The notes beneath the pieces are model-generated. The model was given only the letters and a program-made list of their open reading frames with translations, was not told where the DNA came from and did not search any database. Shown piece by piece: positions 1-9,840 of a stretch of DNA of 64,000 nt (position 1 is its first letter; every line of letters starts with the position of its first letter). The stretch spans positions 158,540,858 to 158,604,857 of the forward strand of contig NC_084794.1 of NCBI RefSeq assembly GCF_963169125.1, read 5' to 3'. Source of the DNA: Humulus lupulus (taxonomy: Eukaryota > Streptophyta > Magnoliopsida > Rosales > Cannabaceae). Made by a program: the position numbers and the translations under genes.

Positions 1-103
1 CAGTTTTGACTCAAAATATGTCTCGTACCAAAACCAAAGCTCGAAAAAGAAAAACTCCCAACACTTCTCATCAGCCTACTGCCGTGCTCCCTCGACCAGT
101 GGT

Positions 104-831
104 CGAGACGAAAATGCCCCCGATCCAAATGTCCAGAGGCATGCCCGCCCTCGACACGCTATTCAGCCGGATGTCGAGTGGCATGTAGTCTCTGAAAGTA
201 GGGTGACGATCAGAATGATTGCCAACTACTTAAACAAATACAATCTGACAGGAGTGACCCTAGTCAAACCTAACTCAGACCAAAGGGCTAATCTTCCTGG
301 AGGTGCCTACAGCGCCTGGTCGCAGTTTCATATTGAGGCAGGAGCCACTTTGCCTCTTCATGCATTTTTTTAGGGGGTGGTCAATTATTTTGGAGTTGCC
401 CCCTTCCAAATTACCCCAAACGGATATAGAATGTTCGCTGCACTCTATATCCTGTATAGCCAGAAAAAATGGCCTGTGTCGTCGCCACATGAGGTCAACT
501 ATCTGTTCGACCTCAAGTCTAACCCCAACCAAGAAGGCACGGGGTTCTTCCATCTTTGTCATCAGGAAACCGGGCACACTTTCCTGACTGACACAACCCA
601 CATCTCGAACGTGGGGAGGTACCACTAGGAGTACTTCCTTACGCCTGACCTGGTCGCGGACAATCTGGCCTTCGCTCGTGGAGGTAAAACTTTCTTATCA
701 CTAGCTGAATTCTTCTCTTGGTGTTTTCCTCCGCAATATCTTAAACTCTTGATGTATTCTAGGCCCGTGGCTGCGACCAAACCCGACTCCGGGAATGGTG
801 TCGAGGGCAACACTCTTAGCTGGCCTGCCAG
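104..831 (+). pseudogene. Fragment of a 'putative gypsy type transposon' (PF04195-like) gene
   Basis: One frame can be read from about 104 to 628 with a single internal TAG at 371-373. It includes the stretch GVVNYFGVAPFQITPNGYRM followed by an aromatic-rich segment (ALYILYSQKKWP). This order resembles the plant PF04195-type domain found in mobile-element-derived proteins, where a block ending in 'LAPxQLxPNxxR' is followed by a hydrophobic helix. The fragment also breaks at 626-628, and the same reading resumes for a while beyond it (YFLTPDLVADNLAFARG). No start codon, promoter or flanking repeat is visible, so the gene's borders are unknown. It is probably a dead relic of a mobile element. 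The family call rests on memory of the domain pattern and is tentative. Confidence 0.4.
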
Positions 832-1883
832 ATGCTGAAAAGAGTGTCAAGGCTCTGGTTACTTAGGCTAACCTTAGGTTGGCCGGCCTTTGGGCCCCCC
901 AATCAGAGACGAGGGGGCCTTCGACAGGGAGTGCTCGCGCCGAAGGGGAACCCGAGCAGCAACCTCAGGCATCTCATTAGTTTGGTTTCAAATTTGATTG
1001 TTTCAGATTGATTGACTTGGTGGATTGGTGGCTTTGAGGGTTTCAGGCAATTTGGCTTGGTGTCTTTGAGGTATATTATTATAAATCATGTTGATTAAAT
1101 CCCCACTAATTTGAAACCTCATTAGTTATTTTTTATGCAATCAATTTATATGGACTTTGTATGTTGACCTATTCTTTTGAATCTTTTATTTGTTTAGGAT
1201 TATTTAGGAGCCCATTTCGCTATTATTTAGGAGCTCTATTTTGGAGAATGATTTATGATTTATTTTAAAGAGTGTTATTAGTTGGTATGTTGAGTTTAGC
1301 TGCTAGAAATGTATACTCTTAATTTTCGGTGATAAATAAAGTGTCTAGAATAGCTTAAAACTTGTGGGACACACTTAAAATAAATAAGTTTTATTTTTTT
1401 TAAAACTTCTACATTGTTTGTTAAAAATAATTTTAATAAATGTAAAATTAATTTTTAATAATTAATAAATAATGTGTATACGTCACCTGAATCTTAAACT
1501 TAAACTTCTATTAAATAATTTTTAATAGTTGCATAAATAAATTTATACTGTTTAAAGCTGGACGACAACAATTAGTTCAAAGATCATAACCTAGCTACTC
1601 ATTTATAGGTACATAGCCAAGAATCTAACACATGGGCTGGTTTAAGTTGGGATAAGTTAAAATACTGTTGCCAAAATAAAATGATAAACTTAGAAGATAA
1701 TCTAGAAGAAAATGAAAATAGCAGTGATATCTTGATAGTGATAGTGATAGTGATAGTGATAGTGATAGTGAATATTATATTATTTTTACATTGAAAGATT
1801 GTTCAAATGTATTGAAATTTTATAATATTTAAATTTGATTGTACAAATTTATCAATGCATATGTATCATCAAATTTATTAGAT
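832..1883. other. AT-rich gap with no recognised gene
   Basis: No long reading frame, RNA gene or terminal repeat could be recognised. The sequence is AT-rich with scattered homopolymers and a short GATAGT-type microsatellite near the right end. It may be non-coding DNA of the CACTA element to its right, but no CACTA left terminus was found. Confidence 0.5.
1733..1770. repeat. (TGATAG)n microsatellite
   Basis: About six uninterrupted copies of the hexamer TGATAG. A simple repeat with no visible function. Confidence 0.9.
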
Positions 1884-3374
1884 ATGTCTTCTGTGGTTAT
1901 GCAGCATCACAGAGGTGATGGTGGGGTAGATCCTCCTCCAGATCCAACGCAAATATAGGCTGATTGTGAGAGAGGTAACACATGCAATTATTATTTTTGG
2001 ATGAATATATTGAATTAATTTATTTATGTGTATATATTAATTATATGTATTTGAAAAATAATAGTGACGACTAAAATGAAAAGGCACAGCATCAACAAAG
2101 GGTTTTCAACCCGAGAAGCTAGAGTTGCATCAGGTAGACCACTACCACTAGAGTGGGATGTTTGAGGGAAGACTTACAAAGAACTTGGTGACTATTCCCA
2201 ACATTTCTCTTGAGAGATTGCCATTCTCATTTGACAATATGCCGATCTCGACTACGACTGATGGGATAAAAGTACCCAGCGAAGTTAGGGATCGCATACT
2301 TCCTTGTCTAGAGGTAATTTATTTCTATAATTTTTATTGGGTTCACTTTAATATTAAATCTAACTAATTTTTTTTTATTCAGGATGATTTATTCGACATC
2401 GGTCGAAGTCGATATGCCTCAAAGAACCTCCCCGACATCCTTTTGGGCATTCAACGATCGTGCGTTGATCGTTACTCGGAGTGGAAGAATGACGTGTCCA
2501 CCCATTTAAAAAAGAATGGCTGAGCACATCCTCCTGATGGTTTGGTGGTGGAGAAATGGCAGAGGTGCTCCCGTATTTTGATCGCCCTGAAGTGAAGGTA
2601 TTCACAAAAATATTTTTTTCTAATTTATTTTTGTTTATTTAACATATGATAAACACAAGTTCTTTGCAGAGGCGTTCTGAGATTAACTCTGCAAAGCGTG
2701 CAAAATAAAAACAGAGAAACGTGCAGGGTTCACAGTCTACGCCAACCCTTCGTTACAAGAAGGTACCCTTTTTGTACATAATTTTAATTTATGTTTTTTT
2801 ATAATGATTTTTTTCTTAATTTTTTTCAAACTTCTTGTATTGTAGCGTGATTTACAAACTGGGCGTCTTGCTGGGGTTCTAGAGATTTGGATGGCGACTA
2901 AGTTCATAGACGGGGAAGGTTGGGTGAGCAAGGCAGCAAAGGATAACTATGTAAGTAAATTTATATTTTATGATTTTCTTACTTTATTGTATTGTAAATT
3001 CTAATATTCTTGAAAATTGTGTGATATAGGAAAAGATGATGGAGGTACGTGACACTCTGCAGTCATAATCATCTATGAGAACCTCTGCTTCGAGTACTAT
3101 CTCGAGAGAAGAGGATGACATTACTCTTGTTGAGATGATCTTTGGACGTCGTCGAGGTTATCAACCAGGCCTTGGTCGTAGGATTCGCACGAAGGCGAAT
3201 TGTGAAGCGGCTGATGTACCTCAACCAGTCCAACCACCTCCTACTGCATAGGACATGCAAGAGGTGAGGGAGCGACTTCGAGCCATAGAGGAACACTTGG
3301 CTAGGATTAGTGGAGTCTCGGGATCTGGATCTCCTTAGCAAGGTCATGGTGCTGATCCTACAACGCCTAGTTAA
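1884..3374 (+). pseudogene. CACTA (En/Spm) transposase-associated protein, Ptta/Transposase_24 type, decayed
   Basis: The exons follow the plant CACTA 'Ptta/En/Spm' accessory protein. Clear GT-AG introns lie at 2314-2382, 2598-2669, 2763-2845 and 2951-3029. Recognisable pieces are a basic segment (RRSEINSAKRAK, matching the family's 'SxxNKxNRAK' block), the TGRLAGVLEIWMATK segment, and a C-terminal coiled-coil-like part (MQEVRERLRAIEEHLARI). Such proteins bind the element's subterminal repeats and act in the nucleus with the TNP2-type transposase. In-frame stops at several places (after KKNG near 2520, after AKRAK near 2706, after DTLQS near 3067) show that it is dead. No TNP2 transposase is visible in the window. 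The matching CACTA right end lies at 3957. The start at 1884 is the first ATG in a plausible frame and is uncertain. Confidence 0.7.
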
Positions 3375-3957
3375 AAACATTCATATTTATGTATTTTAAT
3401 TTTACTATGATAGTTACTTTGTCATATAAATATTTATAGTCAAAATATAATTTTGGGCATAATTGAAATTCTCTTCTATTTCAAATCCTTTGGCAAAAAA
3501 ATATGTGCACATATGTATATTTAATAATGGTATTTTCTGTAGTATATATAATAGTGCTTTAACGATTACAATTTTTTTTTTAGCTTAAACGATTACCAAA
3601 AAACAAAAACTTGGGGAAAATTTCACACTAATAGCGACGAAAAATGAGGACTTTTAGCGACTACATGTTGTCGCTAAAAGTCCTCATGTCGTCGCTAATT
3701 CTTAACCAATTCTAACAAATTTCAGGCAAATTTCAAACTAACAGCGACGAACAATGAGGACTTTTAGCAACAACATGTAGTCACTAAAAGAAATAGTGAC
3801 GACACACTTGCTTTCGTCGCTAATAAAATCCATTTAGCGACCAGCCTTCAGCGACGACATTTAGCGACGATTAGGTCGCCGCTAAAACCATCAGTGACGA
3901 CATCTCCGGTTTTAGTGACGAAAAAAGTCGTCGCTAAAACCCCTCTTTTTTTTAGTG
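3375..3957 (+). repeat. CACTA right end with subterminal repeats
   Basis: From about 3630 the motif TTAGCGACGA and variants (AGTGACGA, TCGTCGCTAA) occur more than ten times in both orientations, and the block ends in TTTTTTTTAGTG at 3957, the reverse complement of the CACTA terminus. Dense short subterminal repeats next to a CACTA end are the known binding platform for the accessory protein, of which a pseudogene lies directly upstream. The stretch 3375-3630 is AT-rich and holds nothing recognised. The left CACTA end and the 3-bp target duplication could not be located. Confidence 0.75.
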
Positions 3958-4589
3958 TGACTTTGCAAGACCTTCTTCTTCTTCCTCCTTTCTTTTCTTC
4001 CTTTCTCTCCTTCTCTCTCTAGAACACACCACTCTCTCTCTCTCTCTCTCTCTCCTTCTCTCTAAGCTGACGACACCAATTGAGCATAATGCTCTCTTCC
4101 TTTTGGCCCTCTTTATTCTAATCTACCCATAATAGCCTAAGGAAAATAATTGGTCAGTTTCCTAATTGTACGTATTTTCTTTTAATTTGACTTATTTAAT
4201 TGAAGAAGAAAAAAAAAGAAACAAAATAAATAGGACAACTCAATTTCCTCCATTCTCTCTTGCTGTCCTCCCTTGTTGCCCTTTCTATCATTTTTTTAAA
4301 TTAAATAAACAATTCTAATAAAAAGGAAACTAAAGTGTGTAGAAAATTCTACACAAGTGCACCATGCAACCATGCACATGCACACACTTAATCGCTAGGG
4401 TGCATCGTTACCTACCATGCACCTTAGTGCATTCAAATAAATAACAATTAACAATTAAATTCACAAAAATTCTACCAAAGAATTCTAACAATTAATTTCA
4501 AACAAATAAATAAAATAATCATAACACTTAACAATTTAATAAAACAAAGCACCAAATTTAATAACTAAATTATTTTTTGGTGCGCTACA
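3958..4589 (-). repeat. Tekay A 3' LTR, partial
   Basis: On the minus strand this starts TGTAGCGCACC immediately downstream of a polypurine tract, as a 3' LTR should. It is AT-rich, with a CT microsatellite near 4030-4055, and stops at the CACTA boundary (3957/3958), so its far end is missing. Confidence 0.7.
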
Positions 4590-4608
4590 AATATACCCTC
4601 CTTTAAAG
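4590..4608 (-). other. Tekay A polypurine tract
   Basis: Minus-strand reading contains AAAGGAGGGTAT directly before the LTR's TGTAGCGC start. It is the expected plus-strand primer site. Confidence 0.7.
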
Positions 4609-4639
4609 GAATTTCGTCTCGAAATTCTTTCTTACCAAA

Positions 4640-6150
4640 TAATTCAGGGTATCTTTTTCTCATGTCTTCCTCCAACTCCCATGTTGCTTCTTGTTCCTAT
4701 TCTTCCACATGGTCTTAACTAGTGGAATTCTTTTGGATCTCAGTTCCTTGATTCCCTTTTCAATAACGCGCTTAGGCTATTCATCATAACTCAGGTCCTG
4801 CTTCAGCTGTAATTGCTCGTAACTCAAAACATGAGAGGACCTGGCACGTACTTACGCAACATCGAGATGTGAAAGACGTTATGCGTTTCGGGGGCAGTGC
4901 TAAATGGTAAGCAACTTGCCCTACTATGTCCAAAGTCTCAAATGGACCTATATATCTAGGGCTTAACTTCCCCTTTTTTCCAAAATGCATAACACCCTTC
5001 ATCGGCAAGACTTTCAAGAAAACAAACTCGCCCACTGAAAACTTGATGTCCCTTCTCTTAAGGTCAGCGTAGTTCTTTTGCTTACTCTGCGCGGTAAGGA
5101 TCCTTTGGAAAATCTTCTCGATTGCCTCACTGGTTCCCTAACTGCCTCGGGGCCTAAAATCTGCTTCTCCCAAACTTCATCCCAGTGTAAAGGAGATCTG
5201 CACTTGCGCCCATAAAGCATCTCATAGGGGGCCATCCCAATAGTATATTGGTAACTGTTATTATAAGAGAACTCCAATAGGGGTAAGTATTGGTTCCAAG
5301 ACCTTGAAAAGTCCAAGGCACAACATCTCAACATGTCCTCTAGAATTTGTATAGTTCTCTCCGACTGCCCATCGGCCTAAGGATGAAACGCGGTGCTAAA
5401 ATTTAGCCTTGATCCTATAGCTCTCTGTAGTCCCTTCCAAAAGTTCGATGTGAATACTGACCCTCGATCATAAATTATCGACTTTGGCACCCCATGAAGT
5501 CTCACTATCTCACTTACATAAAATTCTGCATATTGATCCGCCGAGTATGTGGTCTTAACTGGCAGGAAATGGGCGGACTTAGTGAGCCTATCCACCATTA
5601 CCCACACAGAATCATCGTACTTGGTGGTTCTGGGTAACCCTTCGACAAAATGCATTACTATACCCTCCCATTTCCATTCGGGAACGTAGAGCGGTTGAAG
5701 TAACCCTGCTGGCCTTTGGTGCTCTGCTTTGACTTGGTGACAGGTCAAACATCTGGAAACAAACTCAGCAATATCCTTTTTCATTCCATGCCACCAATAT
5801 AGCACTTTAAGGTATTGGTACATCTATGTGGACCCTGGGTGTAAGGAATAGGGGGTTGTATGTGCCTCTTTCATAATACTTTCCTTAATCTCAACATTAT
5901 CAGGCACACAAATCCTATCCTTGTATCTCAGCAATCCACCATTGGACATTGTGAAGTCACTGCTACCACTTTCTTGTACCAAAGCCTCTTGCTTCATTAG
6001 GGCTTCATCCACTTTCTGCCCTTCTCAAATTTGTTCTAGTAGGGAGGATTGTAATGTGAGGTTTGCTAGGCTTCTTGTTACAAGTTCGATGCCAGCATTT
6101 ATAATGTCCTTTTGAAGAGGCATCTCTATTGTATGTAGTGCTGAGACATT
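4640..6150 (-). pseudogene. Tekay A integrase with C-terminal chromodomain, decayed
   Basis: Pieces on the minus strand read, in order, the integrase zinc-binding domain (near 5740-5850, [21 protein letters not shown], the CxxC half of HHCC), the catalytic core (5377-5740, with [11 protein letters not shown]), the C-terminal GPF block (PRYIGPFETL near 4930-4960) and a chromodomain-like tail (4645-4790, RSKRIPLVKTMW). Chromodomains direct such elements to heterochromatin. The usual first catalytic aspartate in 'MDFV' is replaced by His (MHFV, near 5648), and stops or frameshifts break the frame near 4784, 5035, 5350, 5823 and 6010. The reading stops at 6150, where CRM-1 is inserted, and resumes at 10428. 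Confidence 0.85.
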
Positions 6151-6316
6151 TGATGAGGACACCAAGACTAAAAATCCAAGTCAAGTTCCAGTTGATCCAA
6201 GTCAAGAGGGGAGGAATGATGAGGACACCAGTTTAGGAGCTTGATCAATATTTAGCTTCCTGTAATGAGTCTTTTTATTTTTAATCACGTTTTTTATTTA
6301 GTCTTTGTTTTGTGAT

Positions 6317-6334
6317 AAGTCAAACATTTGACTT
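6317..6334. promoter_or_regulatory. W-box palindrome in the LTR U3
   Basis: AAGTCAAACATTTGACTT is a perfect 18-bp inverted repeat containing two TTGACT cores, the WRKY-factor W-box. It lies about 200 bp upstream of the TATA box and recurs in every LTR with that part intact (for example 9913-9930 and 33150-33167). The gamma LTRs have CACTTGACTT, with one mismatch in the palindrome. Confidence 0.6.
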
Positions 6335-6532
6335 GTGTGAGTCCAATAGTCCTTTTGTCTTTAATTTTCGGTTTTTATTAGGAAGACAAAAGGTTGTCTT
6401 TAAATTTCAGTTTTCATTAGGAAGACAAAGGGTTGTCTTTATTTTTCGGTTTCATTAGGAAGACAAAAGGCTTGTCTTTAATATTTCGGTTTTTAGGAAG
6501 ACAAAGGGGCTTGTATTGATGTAATTTTCGGC

Positions 6533-6540
6533 TATATAAG
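6533..6540 (+). promoter_or_regulatory. TATA box of CRM-1 5' LTR
   Basis: TATATAAG follows the U3 repeat boxes and is the best core promoter candidate. Other CRM LTR subtypes have CTTATAAGG or CTATATTAGG at the same place. Confidence 0.6.
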
Positions 6541-6828
6541 GCCTTGAAAACATTTGGAAAAAAAAATCAGATTATGTTGAATTAAATTGTGAGTTTATTT
6601 CTTCTTGAGTTCTTGAAGAAACTTTTGAACTTATCAAGGAGATTCCTTGTGGCGTTCATCCTGACTTATCAAACGGATTCCATCCCCGTTTGTGGCGTCT
6701 TCCTCATACCAAGGTTCGTGCTTGGCTAAGCATTGGGTCGCGGTTCCATTCCAATCTCGTATGTTCTTGGTGGCTGTTCCATATTTGGTGTCGGGTTTCA
6801 TCACAATGTTGGTGTGGTTCGTATCAGT

Positions 6829-6840
6829 TGGTATCAGAGA
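6829..6840 (+). other. Primer-binding site, initiator tRNA-Met
   Basis: TGGTATCAGAGA starts two bases after the LTR. It matches the plant initiator tRNA-Met 3' end (TGGTATCAGAGC) except for the last base, which is intact in CRM-3, CRM-4 and CRM-7. Confidence 0.9.
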
Positions 6841-8115
6841 TTAGGATCATCCGGTTTGGCCTATCCTTTTTCATTTTTTTTCTATTCAGTTCGTGTTATT
6901 ATATTAGGATTTCTTGAAAAAAAAAAAAAAAATCTATCTATTCGTGTTCTTGATTTTCTTAGTCTTTGTTCCTGTTTTCCTTCTAAAAATCTGAAACCAT
7001 TATAGTTAATCTCTTTATTCCAGATTGTTTCTTTGTTCAAATCGTGTTCTTATTTCCTAGTTCCCATTATTTCTTTGTGAAATCCCTTGAAATCTGAAAC
7101 TAGTCTACACAAAGTTTCAATTCCTTTGTAATCCCCTATTTTGTTTTCTTTTCATTTCTGAAATCATGAATTAGGGTTCTTAACGTGAATTAGGGCTTTG
7201 AGTTTTATCTTGTTCTACTTGTGGAATCTGACTTTGCATTAGTTTTCTCTAGTTCTTATTGTGAAATCCGAATTTTCATTGAGTTTCTCTTGCTTTGCTT
7301 TTGAAATCCGAATTTTACCTTGGGTTTCTCTTGTTCTTATTGTAAAATCTGAAATTGGGTTTGAGATTTCTCTTGTTCTTATTGTGAAATCTGAATTAGG
7401 ATTGAGTTTTCTCTTGTTCTTATAGTGAAATCTGAATTGAGATTGGGTTTTATCTTGTTCTTATGGTGAAATCTGAGTTGGGATTGAGTTTCACTTATTC
7501 TTATTGTTAAATCCGAAAGTGGGTTGGGTTGTCTCTTTTCTTTTTGTGAAATCCGAATCTGCATTATTTCTCTTTTCTTTTTGAGTCTCCATTGTTTCTC
7601 TTGTGAAAAACCGATTCATTTTGTTTTTGAATTGTTCCTTGTATCTGCATTTGAGAAAAAAAATATATAAAGACAGAAAGAAAGAAGAAGAAAAATTCAA
7701 AGGGGATCCGAACCTAAAAAAAAAAAAAAAAAAAAAAAGAGTCTGGAAACCTCTCTTAAAAATTTTTGTTCTATTCTTGTTCCCCATGCTCTAGAGGCCT
7801 TTTAACCAAAACCCCACACAAGTGTTCCAAAAATCACCAATTTTCGCCACTTTTTCATCGGTTTTCGTTTGATTTGTTTGGTAGAATTGGCTGCTTGAAC
7901 CTCCATATCACCGTTTCATTAGTTTTCAAAGAGCTTAAAGAAGGAAATAGAGTGGAAAAAGGCAGAGGTGTGAGCTTATTTGAGGGTAAAAGCCATCATT
8001 GAGTGCAAACACGAGTGTACTTGAGTGACCATTTTCTTTGAGTGAAACACGTGAGGGAGTGCAGTGAGGTCCTTTCTAAAATTGTCTAACCTTATTATTT
8101 TGCAGATTCTCCATC
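6841..8115 (+). repeat. CRM-1 leader with degenerate ~38-nt repeats, an A-tract and a splice-acceptor-like site
   Basis: Between about 7255 and 7570 the text is a string of variants of 'CTTGTTCTTATTGTGAAATC' with a TTGGGATTGAG-type linker. A run of 23 A lies at 7716-7738 after GGATCCGAACCT. Immediately before the gag ATG are CTAAC (8086-8090), a pyrimidine-rich stretch and TGCAG (8101-8105), a good plant branch point and 3' splice site. No gene is seen here; short ORFs on both strands come from the repeats. Confidence 0.7.
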
Positions 8116-9840
8116 ATGTCACAAAATACAGAAAGAAATGCAGGCAATGATGCTCCACCACCTACAGTTCCAAATCTACAAATTGAAGCTTTAATGGGGG
8201 AGATGAGGAGGATGTTGAGGGAGGAGTGTGAGCAAATACATGAGCGGTTGGATAGGGTAGAAGAAGGAACACAACGGAGGCCACGGAGGAATAGGGTGTA
8301 CCAAAGGGAGGATGAGAATGAAGAGGATTTGGAAGGGTTAGTTTCTGATGAAGAGTTTGATAGGATGTCGGCGGGTAACCATAGGAGGTATGGTCGGGAT
8401 AGAGAAGCTAGGAACCAGGTAGATGATTATTTAGGAAATATAAAGATGAGAATTCCAGCATTTCAAGGGAAGAGCGATCCTGAGGCATACCTTGAGTGGG
8501 AAAAGAAGATGGAGTTAGTTTTTGATTGTCACAACTACTCCGACATGAAGAAGGTAAAACTAGCTGCCATTGAGTTTACTGATTATGCTATTGTTTGGTG
8601 GGATCAGTTGTGCATCAACAGGAAGCGGAGTGGAGATCGACCTATTGACACATGGGAGGCAATGAAGAGGGTGATGAGGCAACGGTTTGTACCACCTCAT
8701 TATTATCGAGATCTATACCTTAAGTTGCAGGGCCTTCGTCAAGGTTCCAAGAGTGTTGATGAGTATTACAACGAGATGGAGATGGCTATGATTAGAGCCA
8801 ATGTTGAAGAGGATCGGGAGGCAACCATGGAAGAAGAGGAAGAAGAGGTGCAGCGAGAAAACATCTTTCACACTCGTTGTCATGTGAAAGGCAAGGTATG
8901 TAGTGTGATTATTGATGGAGGTAGTTGTCCTAACGTTGCTAGTTCTTCCATGGTTGAGAAGCTAGGGCTCTCAACGCTTAGACATCCTTGTCCATACAAG
9001 TTGCAGTGGTTGAATGATAGTGGTGAAGTGAGGGTTACAAAACAGGTGCTGGTATCATTTCGAATTGGCAAGTATGAGGATGAGGTATTGTGCGATGTGG
9101 TTCCCATGCAAGCTGGACACCTCCTTCTAGGAAGGCCTTGGCTATTTGATCGGCGAGTCCAGCATGATGGCTTCACCAACAAGTACTCATTCACGTTCTG
9201 TCAACGAACAATCACTCTAGCTCCATTGACGCCAAAGCAAGTATATGAAGACCAAGTGCGGTTGCAAAAATTGATTGATAAAAAAAAATTGAGTGAGCAA
9301 AAGAAGGAGAGTGAAAAGATGAATGAGAGTGAGAAAAAAAAGAGACAAAGAGAGAAAAGGGTCGAATCAAGTGAGAGAGAAAAGAAAGAGAAGAGTTCGA
9401 TCAATGAGGGAAAATTAGAGAGAAAACAAAATAATTTTTATGCAAAAAAAAGTGAGGTTAAGGCTCTTTTAAACACTAACCAACTTGATGCTAACAAGCA
9501 GGTTTTTGATCCCGGTGATTGGGTATGGTTACACATGAGGAAAGAGCGATTCCCAGCACAAAGACGTTCCAAATTGCTACCTCGAGGAGATGGGCCGTTT
9601 CAAGTGCTAGAAAGGATCAATGACAATGCCTACAGACTCGATTTACCAGGTGAGTATACTGTTAGTGCTACTTTTAATGTTTCTGATTTGAGTCCTTTTG
9701 ATGCAGGTGACGATTTGAGGTCAAATCTTTCTCAAGAGGGGGGGAATGATGAGGACACCAAGACTAAAAATCCAAGTCAAGTTCCAGTTGATCCAAGTCA
9801 AGAGGGGAGGAATGATGAGGACACCAGTTTAGGAGCTTGA
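8116..9840 (+). CDS. Gag-protease-integrase-tail fusion ORF of CRM-1 (Gag zinc knuckle deleted)
   Basis: An intact 574-aa ORF starts at the ATG that follows the TGCAG acceptor-like site. Residues 1-238 are CRM Gag matrix/capsid ([20 protein letters not shown], then VWWDQL). At residue 239 it jumps to the acidic EEEEEEV segment, skipping 170 codons that in CRM-7 encode the Gag C-terminus and CCHC zinc knuckle. The protease follows with IIDGGS (active Asp about 267), then a Lys/Glu-rich linker. At about residue 458 comes the integrase C-terminal block ([31 protein letters not shown]). The last 31 codons lie in the 3' LTR. All three deletions keep frame. Without RT and integrase it cannot be autonomous. 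Whether Gag without its zinc knuckle still packages RNA is unknown. Confidence 0.85.
   Translation: MSQNTERNAGNDAPPPTVPNLQIEALMGEMRRMLREECEQIHERLDRVEEGTQRRPRRNRVYQREDENEEDLEGLVSDEEFDRMSAGNHRRYGRDREARNQVDDYLGNIKMRIPAFQGKSDPEAYLEWEKKMELVFDCHNYSDMKKVKLAAIEFTDYAIVWWDQLCINRKRSGDRPIDTWEAMKRVMRQRFVPPHYYRDLYLKLQGLRQGSKSVDEYYNEMEMAMIRANVEEDREATMEEEEEEVQRENIFHTRCHVKGKVCSVIIDGGSCPNVASSSMVEKLGLSTLRHPCPYKLQWLNDSGEVRVTKQVLVSFRIGKYEDEVLCDVVPMQAGHLLLGRPWLFDRRVQHDGFTNKYSFTFCQRTITLAPLTPKQVYEDQVRLQKLIDKKKLSEQKKESEKMNESEKKKRQREKRVESSEREKKEKSSINEGKLERKQNNFYAKKSEVKALLNTNQLDANKQVFDPGDWVWLHMRKERFPAQRRSKLLPRGDGPFQVLERINDNAYRLDLPGEYTVSATFNVSDLSPFDAGDDLRSNLSQEGGNDEDTKTKNPSQVPVDPSQEGRNDEDTSLGA
9732..9746 (+). other. Polypurine tract inside the coding frame
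   Basis: Purine-rich AAGAGGGGGGGAA sits directly before the 3' LTR start. It is translated as part of [10 protein letters not shown], so coding and plus-strand priming overlap. Confidence 0.8.

Larger units (their letters stand above)
6151..6826 (+). repeat. CRM-1 5' LTR (subtype alpha)
   Basis: 676 bp. It holds the second LTR-start copy at 6217, a W-box palindrome at 6317-6334, four GGAAGACAAA-type U3 boxes (about 6375-6510) and TATATAAG at 6533-6540. It ends GTATCA just before the PBS. Confidence 0.95.

Noticed and set aside
4021..4060. CT-rich run in the Tekay A LTR as a regulatory site
   Set aside because: A plain (CT)n microsatellite with no further support.
6829..6840. tRNA gene at the TGGTATCAGAGC sites
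   Set aside because: Only the 12-nt primer-binding match is present; no cloverleaf surrounds it.
6690..6917. A 75-aa ORF ([20 protein letters not shown]...) that recurs in nearly every CRM LTR
   Set aside because: It lies in the R/U5 part of the LTR, is repeated only because the LTR is repeated, and other frames there are equally open. I saw no sign of coding constraint.
7379..7564. Minus-strand ORFs over the leader (RISQKEKRQ... type)
   Set aside because: They come from the ~38-nt repeats and change with repeat number; no start context or conserved product.
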